Source of the DNA: Gambelia wislizenii
Taxonomy: Eukaryota > Chordata > Lepidosauria > Squamata > Crotaphytidae
DNA length: 64,000 nt
Direction of reading: 5' to 3'
Assembly (NCBI GenBank): GCA_030847615.1
Contig: JAUMIR010000001.1
Coordinates: 442,176,687 to 442,240,686, forward strand
Each line of letters begins with the position of its first letter. The stretch's first letter is position 1. Both the position numbers and the translations under genes were made by a program. Shown one piece after another: positions 1 through 11,898 of the stretch. Under the pieces are notes generated by a model. The model saw nothing but the letters and a program-made list of their open reading frames with translations, did not search any database and was not told the DNA's origin.

Positions 1-1155
1 CCTTGATTTCAGTAAGGCCTTTGACAAGGTTCCCCATGACATTCTTGCAAACAAGCTTGTAAAATGTGGGCTAGACAAGTTAACAGTTCAATGGATTTGT
101 AATTGGTTGACTGGCCGAACCCAAAGGGTGCTCAGCAGCGGCTCCTCTTCGTCTTGGAAAGATGTGACCAGTGGGGTGCCACAGGGTTCTGTCCTGGGCC
201 CAGTGCTATTCAACATCTTTATCAATGACTTAGATGAGGGAATTAGGGGCATACTTATCAAATTTGCAGATGACACCAAATTAGGAGGAGTAGCTAATAC
301 CCTAGAGGACAGGATCAAAATTCAGAATGACCTGGATAGACTGGAGAGCTGGACCAAAGCTAACAAAATGAAATTCAATATGGAGAAATGTAAAGTACTG
401 CACTTAGGGTGGAAAAATGAAATGCATAGATATAGGATGGGAGAGACCTGGCTGAACGAAACTACGTGCGAAAGGGATCTAGGAGTCCTAGTAGACCACA
501 AGTTGAACATGAGTCAACAGTGTGATGCGGCAGCTAAAAAAGCCAATGCGATTTTGGGCTGTATCAATAGAAGTATAGTGTCTAGATCAAGGGAAGTAAT
601 AGTGCCGCTCTATTCTGCCTTGGTCAGACCTCACCTAGAATACTGTGTCCAGTTCTGGGCACCACAATTCAGAAAGGATATTGACAAATTGGAGCATGTC
701 CAGAGAAGGGCAACTAAAATGGTGAACGGTCTGGAAACCATGCCTTATGAGGAGAGACTTAGGGAGCTGGGTATGTTTAGCCTGGAAAAAAGATGGTTAA
801 GAGGCGATATGATAGCCCTGTTTAAGTATTTGAAGGGATGTCACACTGAGGATGGAGCAGGCTTGTTTTCTGCTGCTCCAGAGACTGGAACACGGAGCAA
901 TGGATGCAAGCTCCAGGAACAGAGATTCCACCTCAACATTACGAGGAACTTTTTGACAGTAAGACCTGTTCGGCAGCGGAACACACTCCCTCGGAGCGTG
1001 GTGGGGTCTCCTTCCTTGGAGGTCTTTAAACAGAGGCTGGATGGCCATCTGTCGGGGATGCTTTGATAGTGATTTCCTGCATGGCAGGGGGTTGGACTGG
1101 ATGGCCCTTGTAGTCTCTTCCAACTCTACAATTCTATGATTCTATGATTCTATGA
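1..1155 (+). mobile_element. CR1 LINE, 3' portion
   Basis: Non-LTR retrotransposon of the CR1 family, cut by the window edge on the left. The right end has the CR1 hallmark: a short tail of tandem ATTCTATG octamers (1131-1155) with no poly(A). An open RT reading frame runs from base 2 to the stop at 1066, so the copy is relatively young. Closely similar CR1 sequence recurs at 58335-59078, 61213-61458, 59430-59733 and 60572-61212. Confidence 0.95.
2..1066 (+). CDS. CR1 ORF2 reverse transcriptase, C-terminal part (5' partial)
   Basis: Reverse transcriptase that would copy CR1 RNA at a nicked target site. The frame is open from base 2, so the ATG at 107 is internal and is not the true start. 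Visible RT motifs are LDFSKAFDKVPHD (the first catalytic block, starting at base 2), [21 protein letters not shown], and the catalytic [10 protein letters not shown] (FADD at residues 53-56 counted from the ATG at 107). These are followed by the thumb and C-terminal CR1 segment ([26 protein letters not shown]) and a normal end at GHLSGML. There is no frameshift. The endonuclease and the start of RT lie outside the window or are lost by 5' truncation, so the fragment cannot transpose by itself. Confidence 0.9.
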   Translation, partial: LDFSKAFDKVPHDILANKLVKCGLDKLTVQWICNWLTGRTQRVLSSGSSSSWKDVTSGVPQGSVLGPVLFNIFINDLDEGIRGILIKFADDTKLGGVANTLEDRIKIQNDLDRLESWTKANKMKFNMEKCKVLHLGWKNEMHRYRMGETWLNETTCERDLGVLVDHKLNMSQQCDAAAKKANAILGCINRSIVSRSREVIVPLYSALVRPHLEYCVQFWAPQFRKDIDKLEHVQRRATKMVNGLETMPYEERLRELGMFSLEKRWLRGDMIALFKYLKGCHTEDGAGLFSAAPETGTRSNGCKLQEQRFHLNITRNFLTVRPVRQRNTLPRSVVGSPSLEVFKQRLDGHLSGML

Positions 1156-1359
1156 ACTGTTCAGTAACAGAGGAAAAAAAGAGATGTTCAAAAATGGTTG
1201 TTTTATTAATAGGAGGAGAAAGTTCACATGTTTTGGTCTTGTGTACCCGTTTCTTTAAAAAAAAACCTATTTTCCATTGTGCGCTAGAGCAATATTTTGC
1301 CTATAGAAAATAAGGGAAAAAACAACACCCCATTTTCTCACCTTAGCACTTATTCACAA

Positions 1360-1697
1360 AGGTGAAAATCAGTCATGGCAGCACCAGGTGATTGCCTTCT
1401 TAGCAAGCCCCTCTCTTGCACTCATCCAGCCCGTCAGCTTTGCATTTCCTCTTCTATGGGAAAGCAATTCAAAGTGAATTGCTTGTCCCAATGGGCAGGA
1501 ATGCGCATCCCCGTTGCTGGGTTTTTTTAACGCTGGGAAAAGCCACAAAAGCTTTTCCTTCAGAATTTTTGAAGTTTTTGCCCCCCCCCCTTCTGAATAT
1601 GGTGAAACAATGCAGGATCCCATTAGGACAGGTAGGATTCTCCTCTCATTCTGTGAGGAGTATTTCCACTGTTTAAACAGCCCCTTAAGGACAAATT
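1360..1697 (+). mobile_element. GGGG-TIR MITE family A, copy 1 (3' half)
   Basis: Dispersed non-coding repeat matching 21528-21801, 22596-23242 and 28200-28497 in this window. Shared blocks include the stretch around GGGAAAGCRATTC, the CCCAATGGGCAGGAATGC block, and the end block TGAGGAGTATTTTCACTG followed by a degenerate TTAGACAACCCC terminus. This copy lacks the left half seen in copies 3 and 4. Short open frames here are chance. Confidence 0.75.
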
Positions 1698-1779
1698 AGT
1701 AAATGGTTTGAGAATTCTAGTCCAGAAATTTCTGAACTTTGATTCTGAATAGCTCCTGAAGGCCTTAAGAGTACACACA

Positions 1780-2068
1780 GGGAGCCCTGGTGGCACTGTG
1801 GTTAACTGCCAGTACTGCAGCCACAACGTTGCAAATTCTATCCCAAGGGCTCCAAGGTTCACTCAGCCTTCCATCCTTTCGTAGGTTGGTAAAATGAGTA
1901 CCTGGCTGGTGAGGGCAATTAGCTAACACACATTGGAAACCGCTTGGAGAGTGCCTAGTGTGCTATAAAAAGCAGTGTAGTTGTGTAGGTGCTATCACTT
2001 AACAACATGTAAGCCACTCTGAGAGCCTTCGTGGCTGAAGAGCGGGGCATAAATACCTACAAAAAAAA
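1780..2068 (+). mobile_element. tRNA-derived SINE
   Basis: The head carries pol III-like boxes: A box near TGGCACTGTGG (about 1791) and a degenerate B box around GTTGCAAATTC (about 1828). The body contains GGTAAAATGAGTACC and the tail ends CGTGGCTGAAGAGCGGGGCATAAATAC plus an A-run. The same SINE is present in reverse orientation at 14617-14832 and 16593-16812. The tail resembles L2-like 3' ends in squamates, suggesting L2-type mobilisation (inference). Confidence 0.8.
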
Positions 2069-2624
2069 TGCTTCAGCATTTTTACTGATAAAACAACCAT
2101 CTTTGGGGCATCTTGAAATCTGTTTTCAGTATCTTCACTAATAGATGGCGACAGATGTCAGTGTTACTAAATTAAATAAAATCAATGACATTGGGTTGTT
2201 GATTTCCCTAGCATTCCTTCCATTTTGCAAAAGTCCTTCAGTTGTTTGGTATTCATCTGCTTCAGTTTTCCAGCAACTTTAAATATGTGTGAAGTAAAGG
2301 ATCCCTTGGAGCAGAGAGCAGTGCCAGCCTAGCTACACCGCAGCCTCCAAGCAGAACCCCACTCTAAATTGAGCCAGTCTCCGGTAGGGGTTGTTTGCAG
2401 GCCGCTGCCTCCTCCTCTAGCAATGTGCAGCAGGCAGCCTGGGTTGCCCTCTGCTGTTTCTTGTCACTTGGCTATTTTGCTTGCACAGTGAAGGTGTGGA
2501 TACCTGGAAAGTATGAAACTGCTTGCACTATGGTCCACCATATGAGCATTCTTAGGATCCTGGCCAGTATTTGTAGATGTGTTTTAGCTATGCATAATAG
2601 GTAGTTTAACAGCTTAAGTTTGGA
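2069..2624. other. Unique DNA, no gene recognised
   Basis: No repeat or coding signal that I can support. A 69-codon open frame at 2395-2604 has no recognisable domain and no splice-site support. Confidence 0.4.
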
Positions 2625-3012
2625 AAATCAACTCCATATCCTCCAATATTTCACAAATGAAAACCAGGGCACAGGTGGCCAAACAACATCAGAGTCTGGT
2701 CAAGATGACTAAAGTTATTAATGAGGAAGAACATGCAACTAGGAGAGGATGCAGCTACAGTATGTTTTTGCCTGAGCCTACAGAGAAGGGCAAGATTTGC
2801 CCCACTCCTTGTTTCCTCTCTCCCCTCTGAGTCAAAGTACTTTTGGCCTTTGAACTCAGTTTACAGCAACTGAATTAAGCTGAGAGCAAAGTGGGGAAGT
2901 GGGAGGTCAACTGAAACTGGGATATTTTAAACACAGATGAAAAAGTGGAATGGTAGCAGATTAATTGGGACTGTACCTGCCAAATAGGGACAGTTGGAAA
3001 GTGTGCAACTCC
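2625..3012 (+). repeat. Dispersed repeat R1, uninterrupted copy
   Basis: Matches 27705-27890 plus 28498-28640 across shared blocks: GGTCAAG, AGGAGAGGATGCA, CAGAGAAGGGCAAGATT, TTGAACT, AAGCTGAG and TTAATTGGGACTGTACCTGCC. Class is unknown; it could be an old DNA transposon or a SINE-like relic. It serves as the empty-site reference for the MITE inserted at 27891. Confidence 0.7.
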
Positions 3013-3728
3013 TTATCTTATAATCAGTGGAATTACAAAGTGGGCCACTTGGTCATATTCCCCCCCTCCTTCCAAAAAAGAAAAACTGACACCCATTTTA
3101 GAAATAGCATGCTAGTTTTCATGATGAGATTCAGCTGGTATTTACATATGTGGTTCTCTCTACACAAATACTACTATTGACTCATTTGTATGAGTAATTT
3201 TAATTGTATAGCTTAGTGTCTGTTTCAACAGAGATGAAAATGTTTACTAGCAATAGTATTCTTTTGCTTGTTACTGAAGTCAAATGAATGGAGTTTTTTT
3301 CTGTTGTGGTTAAGGGAAAGAGATGCTTGGTCAAGAAGAATATATTTCTAAAAGCAAAACAGATTAAGGGAAAGTGCTGAGTTAATCTTAGCAAACTATA
3401 AGGCCTGAAGGAAGGGAGTGTAATAGGAAGATGTAATGTAGCTTGTTAGTTTATATAAGCAAGAGATTAGATCTGTTCAGGACATGAGTGGACAAAGTTT
3501 AGCTCTGCAGCCACATGCAGTCTTCCCCAGCTGTTTTTTTTAACCCACCATACACCTCCACACTCCCCCAGTTTGCCCTTTTTCCTGCAAAAAAAGGGGG
3601 TGAACTCCATTCCCTGGCAATTCACATTTAGTATAGGTTGTAGCACACACTCCTGGTACTGTTTTACATTTTTAAAAAGACACAATTTTTTCAAAAAGAG
3701 TAATGGACGTCTGGGTACTTCTCATTTT

Positions 3729-3774
3729 TCCTTCCTTCCTTCCTTCCTTCCTTCCTTCCTTCCTTCCTTCCTTC
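3729..3774. repeat. (CCTT)n microsatellite
   Basis: About eleven uninterrupted CCTT units. The 69-codon frame ending in repeated FLPS residues is a translation of this tract and is not a gene. Confidence 0.97.
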
Positions 3775-6043
3775 TTTTTTGACCATCCGTACAGCCCACA
3801 GCGGGTCCCAGAGGCTGAAAATTATCCCCCTTGATCCACTGAAATTTTCTGCTTCTGGTCTAGGAAAACTGAAATTTGAAATGAAGAGGGGTAAAAATCA
3901 TTAGAGTTTTGATCACCAGGTAGCTTTCATGACAAAGTCAGAGCCATGTCCAAAGTTTGATGAATGGCCTTCCTCCCATACAACATACCTTTCCTGTCTT
4001 CTCTTCCACCTTTGTGCCCTAACCCATTCCCCATAAAAACCTACTTTAGGGAAACTCTCAACCCTGTAGAGCAGATTTAGAGGGTATGAGGACTTCATTC
4101 CACTGGCAGATGCTTTCCTATCAGTGGACAGGCATAACTGGATTCCAGCTTGCATTTGAATTATTATGGTTAGTGTATAGCGGGGGTGACAGACCTCAGA
4201 CTTATAAGATCAAATTGAGTTTCTCCTCACCCCAAGAGGTGCCTGGTGGAAAAAAATGTGACCTTAGCATCCTAAGTCTAGGAATTTGTGCTAAATATCA
4301 GAGCTGAGGGGAGATCACAGTCTGGCCACACAAAAATCCTCTGCTTGTTATTGTTGGGAGTCAGAAATCCTTGGGATTTGGGGAAGTCAGAAACCAGTTG
4401 ATCCAGGTTTGTTTTCTGCCAACATAGTATTTCTGTGTCTTTAAGAGGGACCTTTAAAAAGATGTTACTGATGAACCGGACTGTCTAGAAGATACCAATC
4501 TCAAAGAAACAAGGACAATTCATTTCCCAAGTAGCTACCTTTGGCTTCTTTTTTCTGTACATTATTGATTCAGAAGCAAAAATTGTATGACACAAAGACC
4601 TGACAGCCATTGTTGTTGTTGTTAAGAGATGCACATTCAGGATTATTCTTTTTTCCAATCAAGAAAAGAAATTGTCTTTCCCTTCTGAGTTAGCCTTGTT
4701 GAACAGAATGATAAACTAGCTGGACCAAGAGATGAACATTAAAGTAACCAAACTGGCAGCTGGCACCAAATAACAGTGGTAGTCCATGGCTTCCATGTCT
4801 GTGGGGCAGTGAATCCATTCTGGTTTTTAGTCTGATTTTCAGAGGGACTCCTGAGGCTTGAACCTATTGTAGGTATATTGTCCAGCATCTTGGATAGCTC
4901 AGTTCAAGCTAAAACCTGGAGCAGATTGCCAGCCTACCAATATGAACAAGCCAGCACCTGCCACTGCCAAATATCAGGATGATAAAAAGTCTCAGGCATA
5001 CTGTCAAGAACTCCAACCAAATCTCTTCAAGCTGTGTGACTTAGAGACTGGGCGACAGAAAAGGCTCAGACTAAGGGCTGAATATGGGAACAAAAAAATC
5101 CTAATGTTTTGCAAATGCTCATAGTATATGAATATGAATTGTTATGACTATGAATGGATAGTGCTTTGGCATCATAGTAGAAAACTCGCATGCTACATCA
5201 CTTAAAAAAAAAAAGCTGTTCAGTGTCAGGAATTATTGAGAAAGACTGAAAATAAAACAGCAAGTCTCAAAATAATCTTCATTTAGACTTCCCCCTTCAC
5301 CCTGAGTGCTTAATGATCTGTTCTTATTTGTCCCATAGTAAAATGTTTTTAAAACCCTTATCAAAATCCTCCTCCACAAAGAAAACATAGAAAGTTCTAA
5401 ATAGCAAAGGTCTTTCTTTGACCCATCCATGACCTCTTTATCTGAAATGCTTTCCCAAGTTAATAGAATCTACTTTTAGCCTCTGGTAGACACTAAGGAG
5501 ACATAGGTGGGGCAAGTCTATATAGATCTTTTGAAGGCTTCCCCTCCCCATGATATGCAGGTCCCTTTACCTGGAACAGCTCAACTCTTTTCTTTTATGT
5601 GGCCTGAGATGTATAAGTGTCCTGAATTTTTCTAAGGAAAAAAAAGCTAGAGATGCCTTAATGCATTAAAGCTACAAACATCCCTTGGCTCAAAAGATAT
5701 GACATATTTGCATTTATCAAGGTTTCCTTCATTCTTAATCTGAAATATCATGTTGACTTAAGTAATGTGGCCAATAAGGAAGTTCCTTTCAGATTGGCCA
5801 AAGAACACCAAAACCCAAACTGACAAATGATTCCTAGAGTTTATATAGTTGTGGGAATAGTTTCTGGGGGCCCCTGAAACTATCCCCACATTATACCACC
5901 ACATTACCACACTCCAAATTTTGAAACTAGGGAATGAGAATAATACAAATCATATCCAGTGGACATCCATAAATGTGGTTTAGTTTGCAAGATTTCATAG
6001 CATTGGCATGTCAGCTGTTCATTCAGAATTAAAAAAAAATTAT

Positions 6044-6115
6044 ATATTTGTCTGTTTATTTATTTAATACCCCACCTCTCTACAAGCATGGGACTCATCC
6101 CATTCCTACTCTAAA
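6044..6115 (-). repeat. L2-like LINE 3' tail relic
   Basis: TTTATTTATTTAATACCCCACC followed by GGGACTCATCCCATTC resembles the reverse complement of L2-type 3' ends also seen at 31965, 50196 and 63529. It is short and diverged. Confidence 0.3.
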
Positions 6116-7486
6116 AAAGATAAGAAAATAGATACACGGGTGCACAATGACAGGATGTGGGGAGATGAAGAAATCTCTTCATGACTATTTCTAGTCTTTC
6201 TTTCCTTTAACAGAAACTGACTTAAAAAAAAATAATAACAAGGTTTAGTTTAGATGCACCAAACCATAGTTTGATCTTTTTTTTTCATAGTTTGACTTTT
6301 AAAGGTCAAATTTCTCATTCAAAACCCAAAGATTGGGAAATGAGAGTTTTAGTGATGGTTTCTTGTCACCCAAATATCTTCCTTATACAAAATTCAGAAA
6401 GAAGTGTCTATTTTTTTTATATAATTAATGTGACAGGTTTTATTCTACAAGGCTTTTACCTGCTATTTGCTGCTTCTTGATCTTATTGACTCTGTTCAGG
6501 CGTAATGAGAAACCATGGCTTTCCACTATTTGAACACTGTCCACCCAAGCTCATGGACTATCTCATTTTCCACATGTTAGATGAAGAGCGTAAATAATAA
6601 CATCTTCCTTCCTAGACTAACTGCAGTGCCTGGTGACATCCAAACTTTAAACAAACTAGAGTTAGTGGGAACAATCCACTAACTTTAGACAAACAAATCA
6701 GTAGCAAGCCACCAACTTCAAGCAAACTACAGATAGTGGGACCAAGCCACCAGCATGATTTCAGATCTTAGCTTGTTTTCACTAAACATAGTTTAAACAA
6801 ACCACACATTTTTTCCTCATCCAGACATTATGGAGAATAGAGATTAAATTAAAAATAAAGCAGATGTTTTCCATCTTCCCTGGCATTTAGAAAGGAAGAG
6901 AGCATCATGGGATTTCAGAAACCTGAAAAGAAAGGTTCGTTTGTATAATGTCAAGCCATGGTTTTCATCATGGCTGAATTAGGCTGTTGGGTTGTCTCCA
7001 ACTGTGTTCTTCTACCAATATAATGAACAACCTTGGCAGATCAAATTCCTAACTCCTTCAGCCCCTCCGAATCTAATCTGTAGGATTGAGACACCTACTA
7101 AAAATGTGGAAATGGGTGTGTGAAGAAGGAGAGGGGGAATTCTCTTTTGACAGCTATTTTGCTGTGGAGAGGGCCTTTCCCGCTGCTTTTTCCTCATGTG
7201 AGCCTTTTCACCCCCACTTAAAATGCTACACAGAAAGTCAGAGTACAGACAGGATGACCCTGCAACTCCTTGATTTCACCCTGCTCAGTGACATGGCCAG
7301 CTGTGCATAGAAGCCCTGACAGGAAAACAACAGGCAAGTCTCTTTACTGCTTTCTACAAAATGGCTATAGTCAATCAGACTTATTTAACTCCTGCTTCTT
7401 TTTTTCATTTGTTGTTTTTAATGAATAACTGCAAAATAATTCAGGAAAGCCCTGGATAGCATTTAGAAAAGCAACCAGGTACAATT

Positions 7487-8285
7487 ACAAACTAACTTGA
7501 GTGACATGCGTGTGTATCAACTACAATACTAAATAAAGCACGTGAATACAAACTTTCAAGCAGATGGGCATGACAAAATATATGTAGCTATATCAAGTGT
7601 CCTTATATCATCATGACTACTCCAATTTGTTTTTCATGAGAGTGGTAAGAAAGTCCAAGCTAGAGCTGAATGATGCAAGTGAAGATGAATAGTTCACTAG
7701 GAAGGCTGTTGAATCAGGAACCAAGAGGACCATTTTTCCTGGGTATTTGAAACTGTTTCATCTTAAAAGACTTCTTCAGCTTCTTATTACTAGCTATATA
7801 TCTTCTATATGGATTATAATAAAGAAATTCATAACAAACCATTCGCTTAGATATTATAAAGCCAAACAAGAAAATGTAATACTACTTATGAGAACAAATC
7901 TGTAAATTTCAAAATGTTATGCCATTCTCTCACCTTTGTTGATGTAAGCAACAGGAAGGTGTTATTTTCTATGACCTGTAAAGTTTTATAAAACACCCCT
8001 GGTTGCTGCTCAGGGCCACAGCTGTAGAGAGGCTGAGGCTGATTGTAGTTAAGTGTAAAAGGAGTCCTACTTAAAGTGAAATGAGCACCTTTTGTGAAGG
8101 GTACTGTGGGTGTAGTTAGAAAAATGGATTGGAGTATAGTCCTGATGATATAAGAAGGACACTTGATATATCTACATATATTTTGTCATGTCCATGTGCT
8201 TGAAAGTTTGTATTCATATGCTTTATTTAGTATTATAGTTGTTTTATATATGTGTGTGTGTGTCACTAAAGTTATTAGTTTTTAA
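7487..8285. mobile_element. Element F: ~0.8-kb element with ~115-bp inverted repeats
   Basis: The left arm (about 7487-7618) and right arm (about 8142-8285) are near-perfect reverse complements. Both contain AATACTAAATAAAGC, GAATACAAACTTTCAAGC, ATGACAAAATATATGTAG, TATATCAAGTGTCCTT and ATATCATCA. The 520-bp centre (7619-8141) has no long open frame. The right arm ends in an expanded TG run (8249-8264) where the left has ATGCGTGTGTATC. This is either a non-autonomous long-TIR DNA transposon or two inverted copies of one repeat. No target duplication is obvious. Confidence 0.7.
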
Positions 8286-9280
8286 TGATCAGACATACAG
8301 GTCCCAAAATCCCCTGGAATACTGGCTGGACAAATTCTGGGAGTTGGGTCTAAACAAGCAACTTTTCCAAGCTCCAATTCAGGATCATTTTGTTGGTGAC
8401 TGCTGGTCACTTTGTCCCGTTCACATCTACGCCCACTTGGAGCTAATATCTATGAGCAGTGGCCTACCTCTGTTTCAGACACAACAGCAAACCTTGGCAC
8501 TACATCTGAACCAAATCAACAACCAGCTCAGTCTGGTCCCATGACCAAAAGTAACTGCCATTAACAATGTAGAGTGGTCCTTCTTTTCGATGCCTTTGAA
8601 CTGTGTTGAAACAGTTGGAAAATAAATACCTTTCTGCACATCATTGCTGGCAGCTGCTTTTTTGTCAGAACATTTTTGCTGTCTTGGCCTACTGAGTTCT
8701 GGCAACAAGCTGAGGATCTGTTCAAAACTAATTTTCTTTATAGGTTTCACTATTTTGAAGCCATTCCTAGATCCAGAGCACACAGTATTCAGTGGCATGC
8801 AGCCAGTTTTCCTGTGGCTTCTTGTGTGCTTTCTCTTAAAGGTTGTTATGTCAGAATGACATCCCCAGCCTGGAGATGAACCATGATTTTGGAATGGGAG
8901 AAGAAGAAGTTCTCATGGTGATGGTGAGGAGCATGGAGGAAGTGTAAGAGAGTGAGAATTCAGGGCTGGGTGAGCATGGCAGTGGTGACAAGAGGCTGGT
9001 GACTAATTCATGGAATCAACAGTCAGGGCCAATGGCTTTTCATCCACCTTTTCCCTTGCCTCCCTTCACATCTGTAAAGAAGGTCCCTCTCCAGATATTA
9101 CAAGGGCAGTACAGGTGCAAGGCAGCAGTGGTGACCGTTGGGGAGTGCAGATCTCTGCCTTGCCCAGAGGTGATGCTGGAGCAGTCCTGAAGCAATTGAG
9201 TCAACACTGCTAAATTTCACAAGATGGACAGAGCTGCCTTGGAATAAAGTTTCAAGGAATACAGGAAAAACTGAGAAGCA

Positions 9281-10128
9281 ATGCAACTCTGTAGAGAAAG
9301 GAGGAAAGGGAGAGAAATAACTGCAGAGATGGAGGCAGAAGGGTACAGTTGTCTGTTGCAACATATGTGCAATGTTTGGCTTTTGCCAGAGAACATCACC
9401 AACTACACCTGCAGCAAGTGTAGATTGATAGCTCTCTTGGAAGAGAAGCACACAATGCACTAAATTTATGTGTTGAATCCTTTCAGTGCATCAGAGAACA
9501 GGAGGAACTCCTGGATGGAACACAAGAAGAATTGGTTATACAAAACCAAGAGGAAAGAACTACCAGGGGAAATGAAGAGGGCTGTAACAATGAGGAAGCA
9601 CCCTGGAGGAAAGTCAGGAGTAAATTGTACATAAGGGATTCAGAAACTCTTCAACTAAGCAATCGCCTCCTACATCTTCAGGAGGATAGCAGCAGTAAAG
9701 ATGCTCAAACAGGAAACAGCAACAAGGGATACCACATGCCAAGGAACGAGTCAAGATAATCATCAACCACAACAAGAAGAAAAGAAAGATGCTGGTGGGT
9801 GGAGACTCATTCCTCTGGAGTATAGAGACGCATGCCTGACAAGATGAATCTTGAAGTGTGGTGTCTTCCTGCTGCACGTATCTGGGATGTCACTGACAAC
9901 TTGCCAAAACTCATCAAGAACACAGATCAATATCCCTGTCTCCTTATTCATGTGGGTACCAGTGACACAGCCAAGAACTCTGTTGAGCAGATCACCTCTG
10001 ACTATGAATCTTTTGGCAGGAAGTTTAAGGGGGTTGAGGCACAGGTGGTATTCTCAACAATTTTGCCAGTGAAGAATAGAGGACTTCACAGGGACAGGAA
10101 TATACTAAAAGTTACTAAAAGTGAATGA
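9281..10128 (+). pseudogene. CR1 ORF1 remnant (Cys-rich segment plus esterase-like domain)
   Basis: CR1 ORF1 normally encodes an RNA-associated protein; in turtle and bird CR1 it has a Cys-rich segment and an SGNH-esterase-like domain. Here ITNYTCSKCRLIALLEEK (about 9400-9450) matches the Cys-rich start. MLVGGDSFLWSIETHA (about 9787) corresponds to the GDS block of the esterase-like domain. IHVGTSDTAKNSVEQI and EAQVVFSTILPVKNRGL (frame 9832-10128) match the central blocks. Stops and frameshifts divide the frame, so it is a pseudogene. Assignment rests on recalled family motifs. Confidence 0.75.
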
Positions 10129-10399
10129 CTGGCTATGCAAATGGTATAGATGCAAAAGGTTTGGTTTCTGGGCCCATGGTCTTCACTTCTTGGACAGAGA
10201 ACTACTGCTACAGATGTGCTGCACTTCAAGAAGAATAAGAATGCCATTGGTATTAGCACAGAAAGTCTGAACAAGAGGGATTTAAACCTAAATCCTTGGT
10301 GTGGAGAAGTGGTTTTCAGATGATAACTCAAACATCAGCCCAAAGGCAAGCTCTAAACACAAGGATGTGAATTCTAGAGAAAAAACTGAGGGAGACAAT

Positions 10400-10960
10400 G
10401 GGTTCCACAGAAAAACTGACAGTAAATTAATAGGACACCGTTTCAAATGTCCATACACTAATGCACAGAGTTTGGAAAACAAACAAGATGACCTTGACGT
10501 CCTAGTGCAGGAAGGTAAATATGACTTTATCAGTATAATAGAGACCCATAGTTGGAATATTATAATTGAAGGGTATAACCTATTCCAAAGGAATAGCTGT
10601 GGCAGAAAAAGGAGGGGGGAGCAGCATTATATGTCAAAGACAAATTCAATTTTGTACAGAAACCTATCAGAATGCACCAGTCAAGAGCATCTGGGTAAAA
10701 ATAGAGAAATAAGTAAATGTAACATTGTGGTGGGAGTTTACTACAGTCCACCAAACCAAGAGGAGGTGGTGGATGATGTTTTTTCAGAAACAAATCTCAG
10801 AAATCTCAAAGATGCAAGAATTAGTAGTTGTGCAGGACTTCAATTACCCTGATATCTGCTGGGAGACTAACTTTGGTAAGCATTAGCTCTTTAGCAAGTT
10901 CCTGATGTGTCTTGCAGATAATTTCTTATTTCAAAAGGTAGAGGAAGGAACAAGGGGATT
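10400..10960 (+). pseudogene. CR1 ORF2 APE-type endonuclease remnant
   Basis: The longest open piece is 183 codons (10301-10852). It contains CPYTNAQSLENKQDDLDVLV (the N-terminal block with the catalytic Asn), YDFISIIETHSWN (with the catalytic Glu) and NIVVGVYYSPPNQEE. The expected G-D-F-N block is damaged just after 10820 (VVQDFNYPDICW in another frame). An SDHVMLEF-like block follows near 11030. This domain would nick target DNA for priming. It is inactive because of frameshifts. Confidence 0.8.
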
Positions 10961-11336
10961 TATTTGATCCTAACCAATAGGGAGGAATTGCTCACTGAAA
11001 TCAAAGTACAGTAGTCGGTACTTTAGGGGGAAGTGATCATGTAATGTTAGAATTTGCAATTGTGGGACAGGGCAAAGAAGAGTACTGTATAGTAAAAAAA
11101 GGACCTTGAATATCAGGAATGCTGATTTTAGCAAATTACTGGGTGGAATCTCATGTCTGGACATGCTAAAGTAAAAAAAGATACCCAGCAAGGGTGGGAG
11201 TTCTTAAAGAAGGAGTTGCAAAAATCATAATCACAAAAATTCCCATGGAAGAACAAAAGTGGAACACATCTGAAAAATCCAATGTAGCTGCACAGCAAAC
11301 TCAAGGAGAAAATGAAAAGAAAAAAGAGGATATATA

Positions 11337-11564
11337 CAGTTGTCCCTTCCCATTCACTGGGGTTTGGTTCCAGGACCCCCTGTGGATACCAAAATCTGTG
11401 AATACTCAAATCCCATTATATGCAATGACATAGCAAAATGGTGTCTCTTATATAAGATGGCAAAATCAAGGTTTGCTTTTTGGATTATTATTTTTTAAGA
11501 ATGTTTTCAAACTGTGAATACTTAAATCCATGGATACCAAATCCGTGGATACAGAGAGACAACT
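11337..11564 (+). mobile_element. Tigger/pogo-like MITE, copy 1
   Basis: Terminal inverted repeats CAGTTGTCCCTTC at the left and the complement (GAGAGACAACT) at the right, flanked by TA dinucleotides (TATATA on both sides). The interior carries GGTTTGGTTCCAGGACCCCC, a TGGATACCAAAATC block near the left and GGATACCAAATCCGTGGAT near the right. It is about 228 bp, non-coding, and inserted in the CR1 linker. Other copies are at 14382-14600 and 30227-30456. Confidence 0.88.
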
Positions 11565-11898
11565 ATATATAGAATGAAAAGCAGGACAAACCACTTAGCA
11601 AGAGTAAAGACATGTAGTCCAAGCTAGCAGGAATAGCATAAGGAAAGCTAAAGCTTAGAATAAGCTGAGACAGGCTAGGCACGCAAGGGGCAACAAAAAG
11701 GGTTGTTTTTCCCCCAAATACATTTGAGGCTATAGAATGACCAAGGAGACAGTGGGACTGCTGTTCAATAAGGATGGCAAAATGTTAACAGATCACAATG
11801 AAAAGGCAGAACTACTCAGTACCTATTTTGCTTCAGTCCCCTCCCCACAATAAAGAGAACGGTGTGCTTCCTTGCAACAGAAGGGACTTTGGCAATGG

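Larger units (their letters stand above)
3013..7486. other. Largely unique AT-rich DNA
   Basis: No convincing exon and no intact transposon. Contents that can be named are a (CCTT)n microsatellite at 3729-3774, a short L2-like tail relic at about 6044-6115, and a loosely repetitive zone at 6600-6790 with motifs such as CAAACTA, AGTGGGA and CCAC(T/C)AAC. Short open frames have random composition. Confidence 0.4.

Noticed and set aside
6600..6790. Apparent tandem repeats with AACAAACTA / AGTGGGA motifs
   Set aside because: Units are irregular and cannot be aligned to a stable period by eye.
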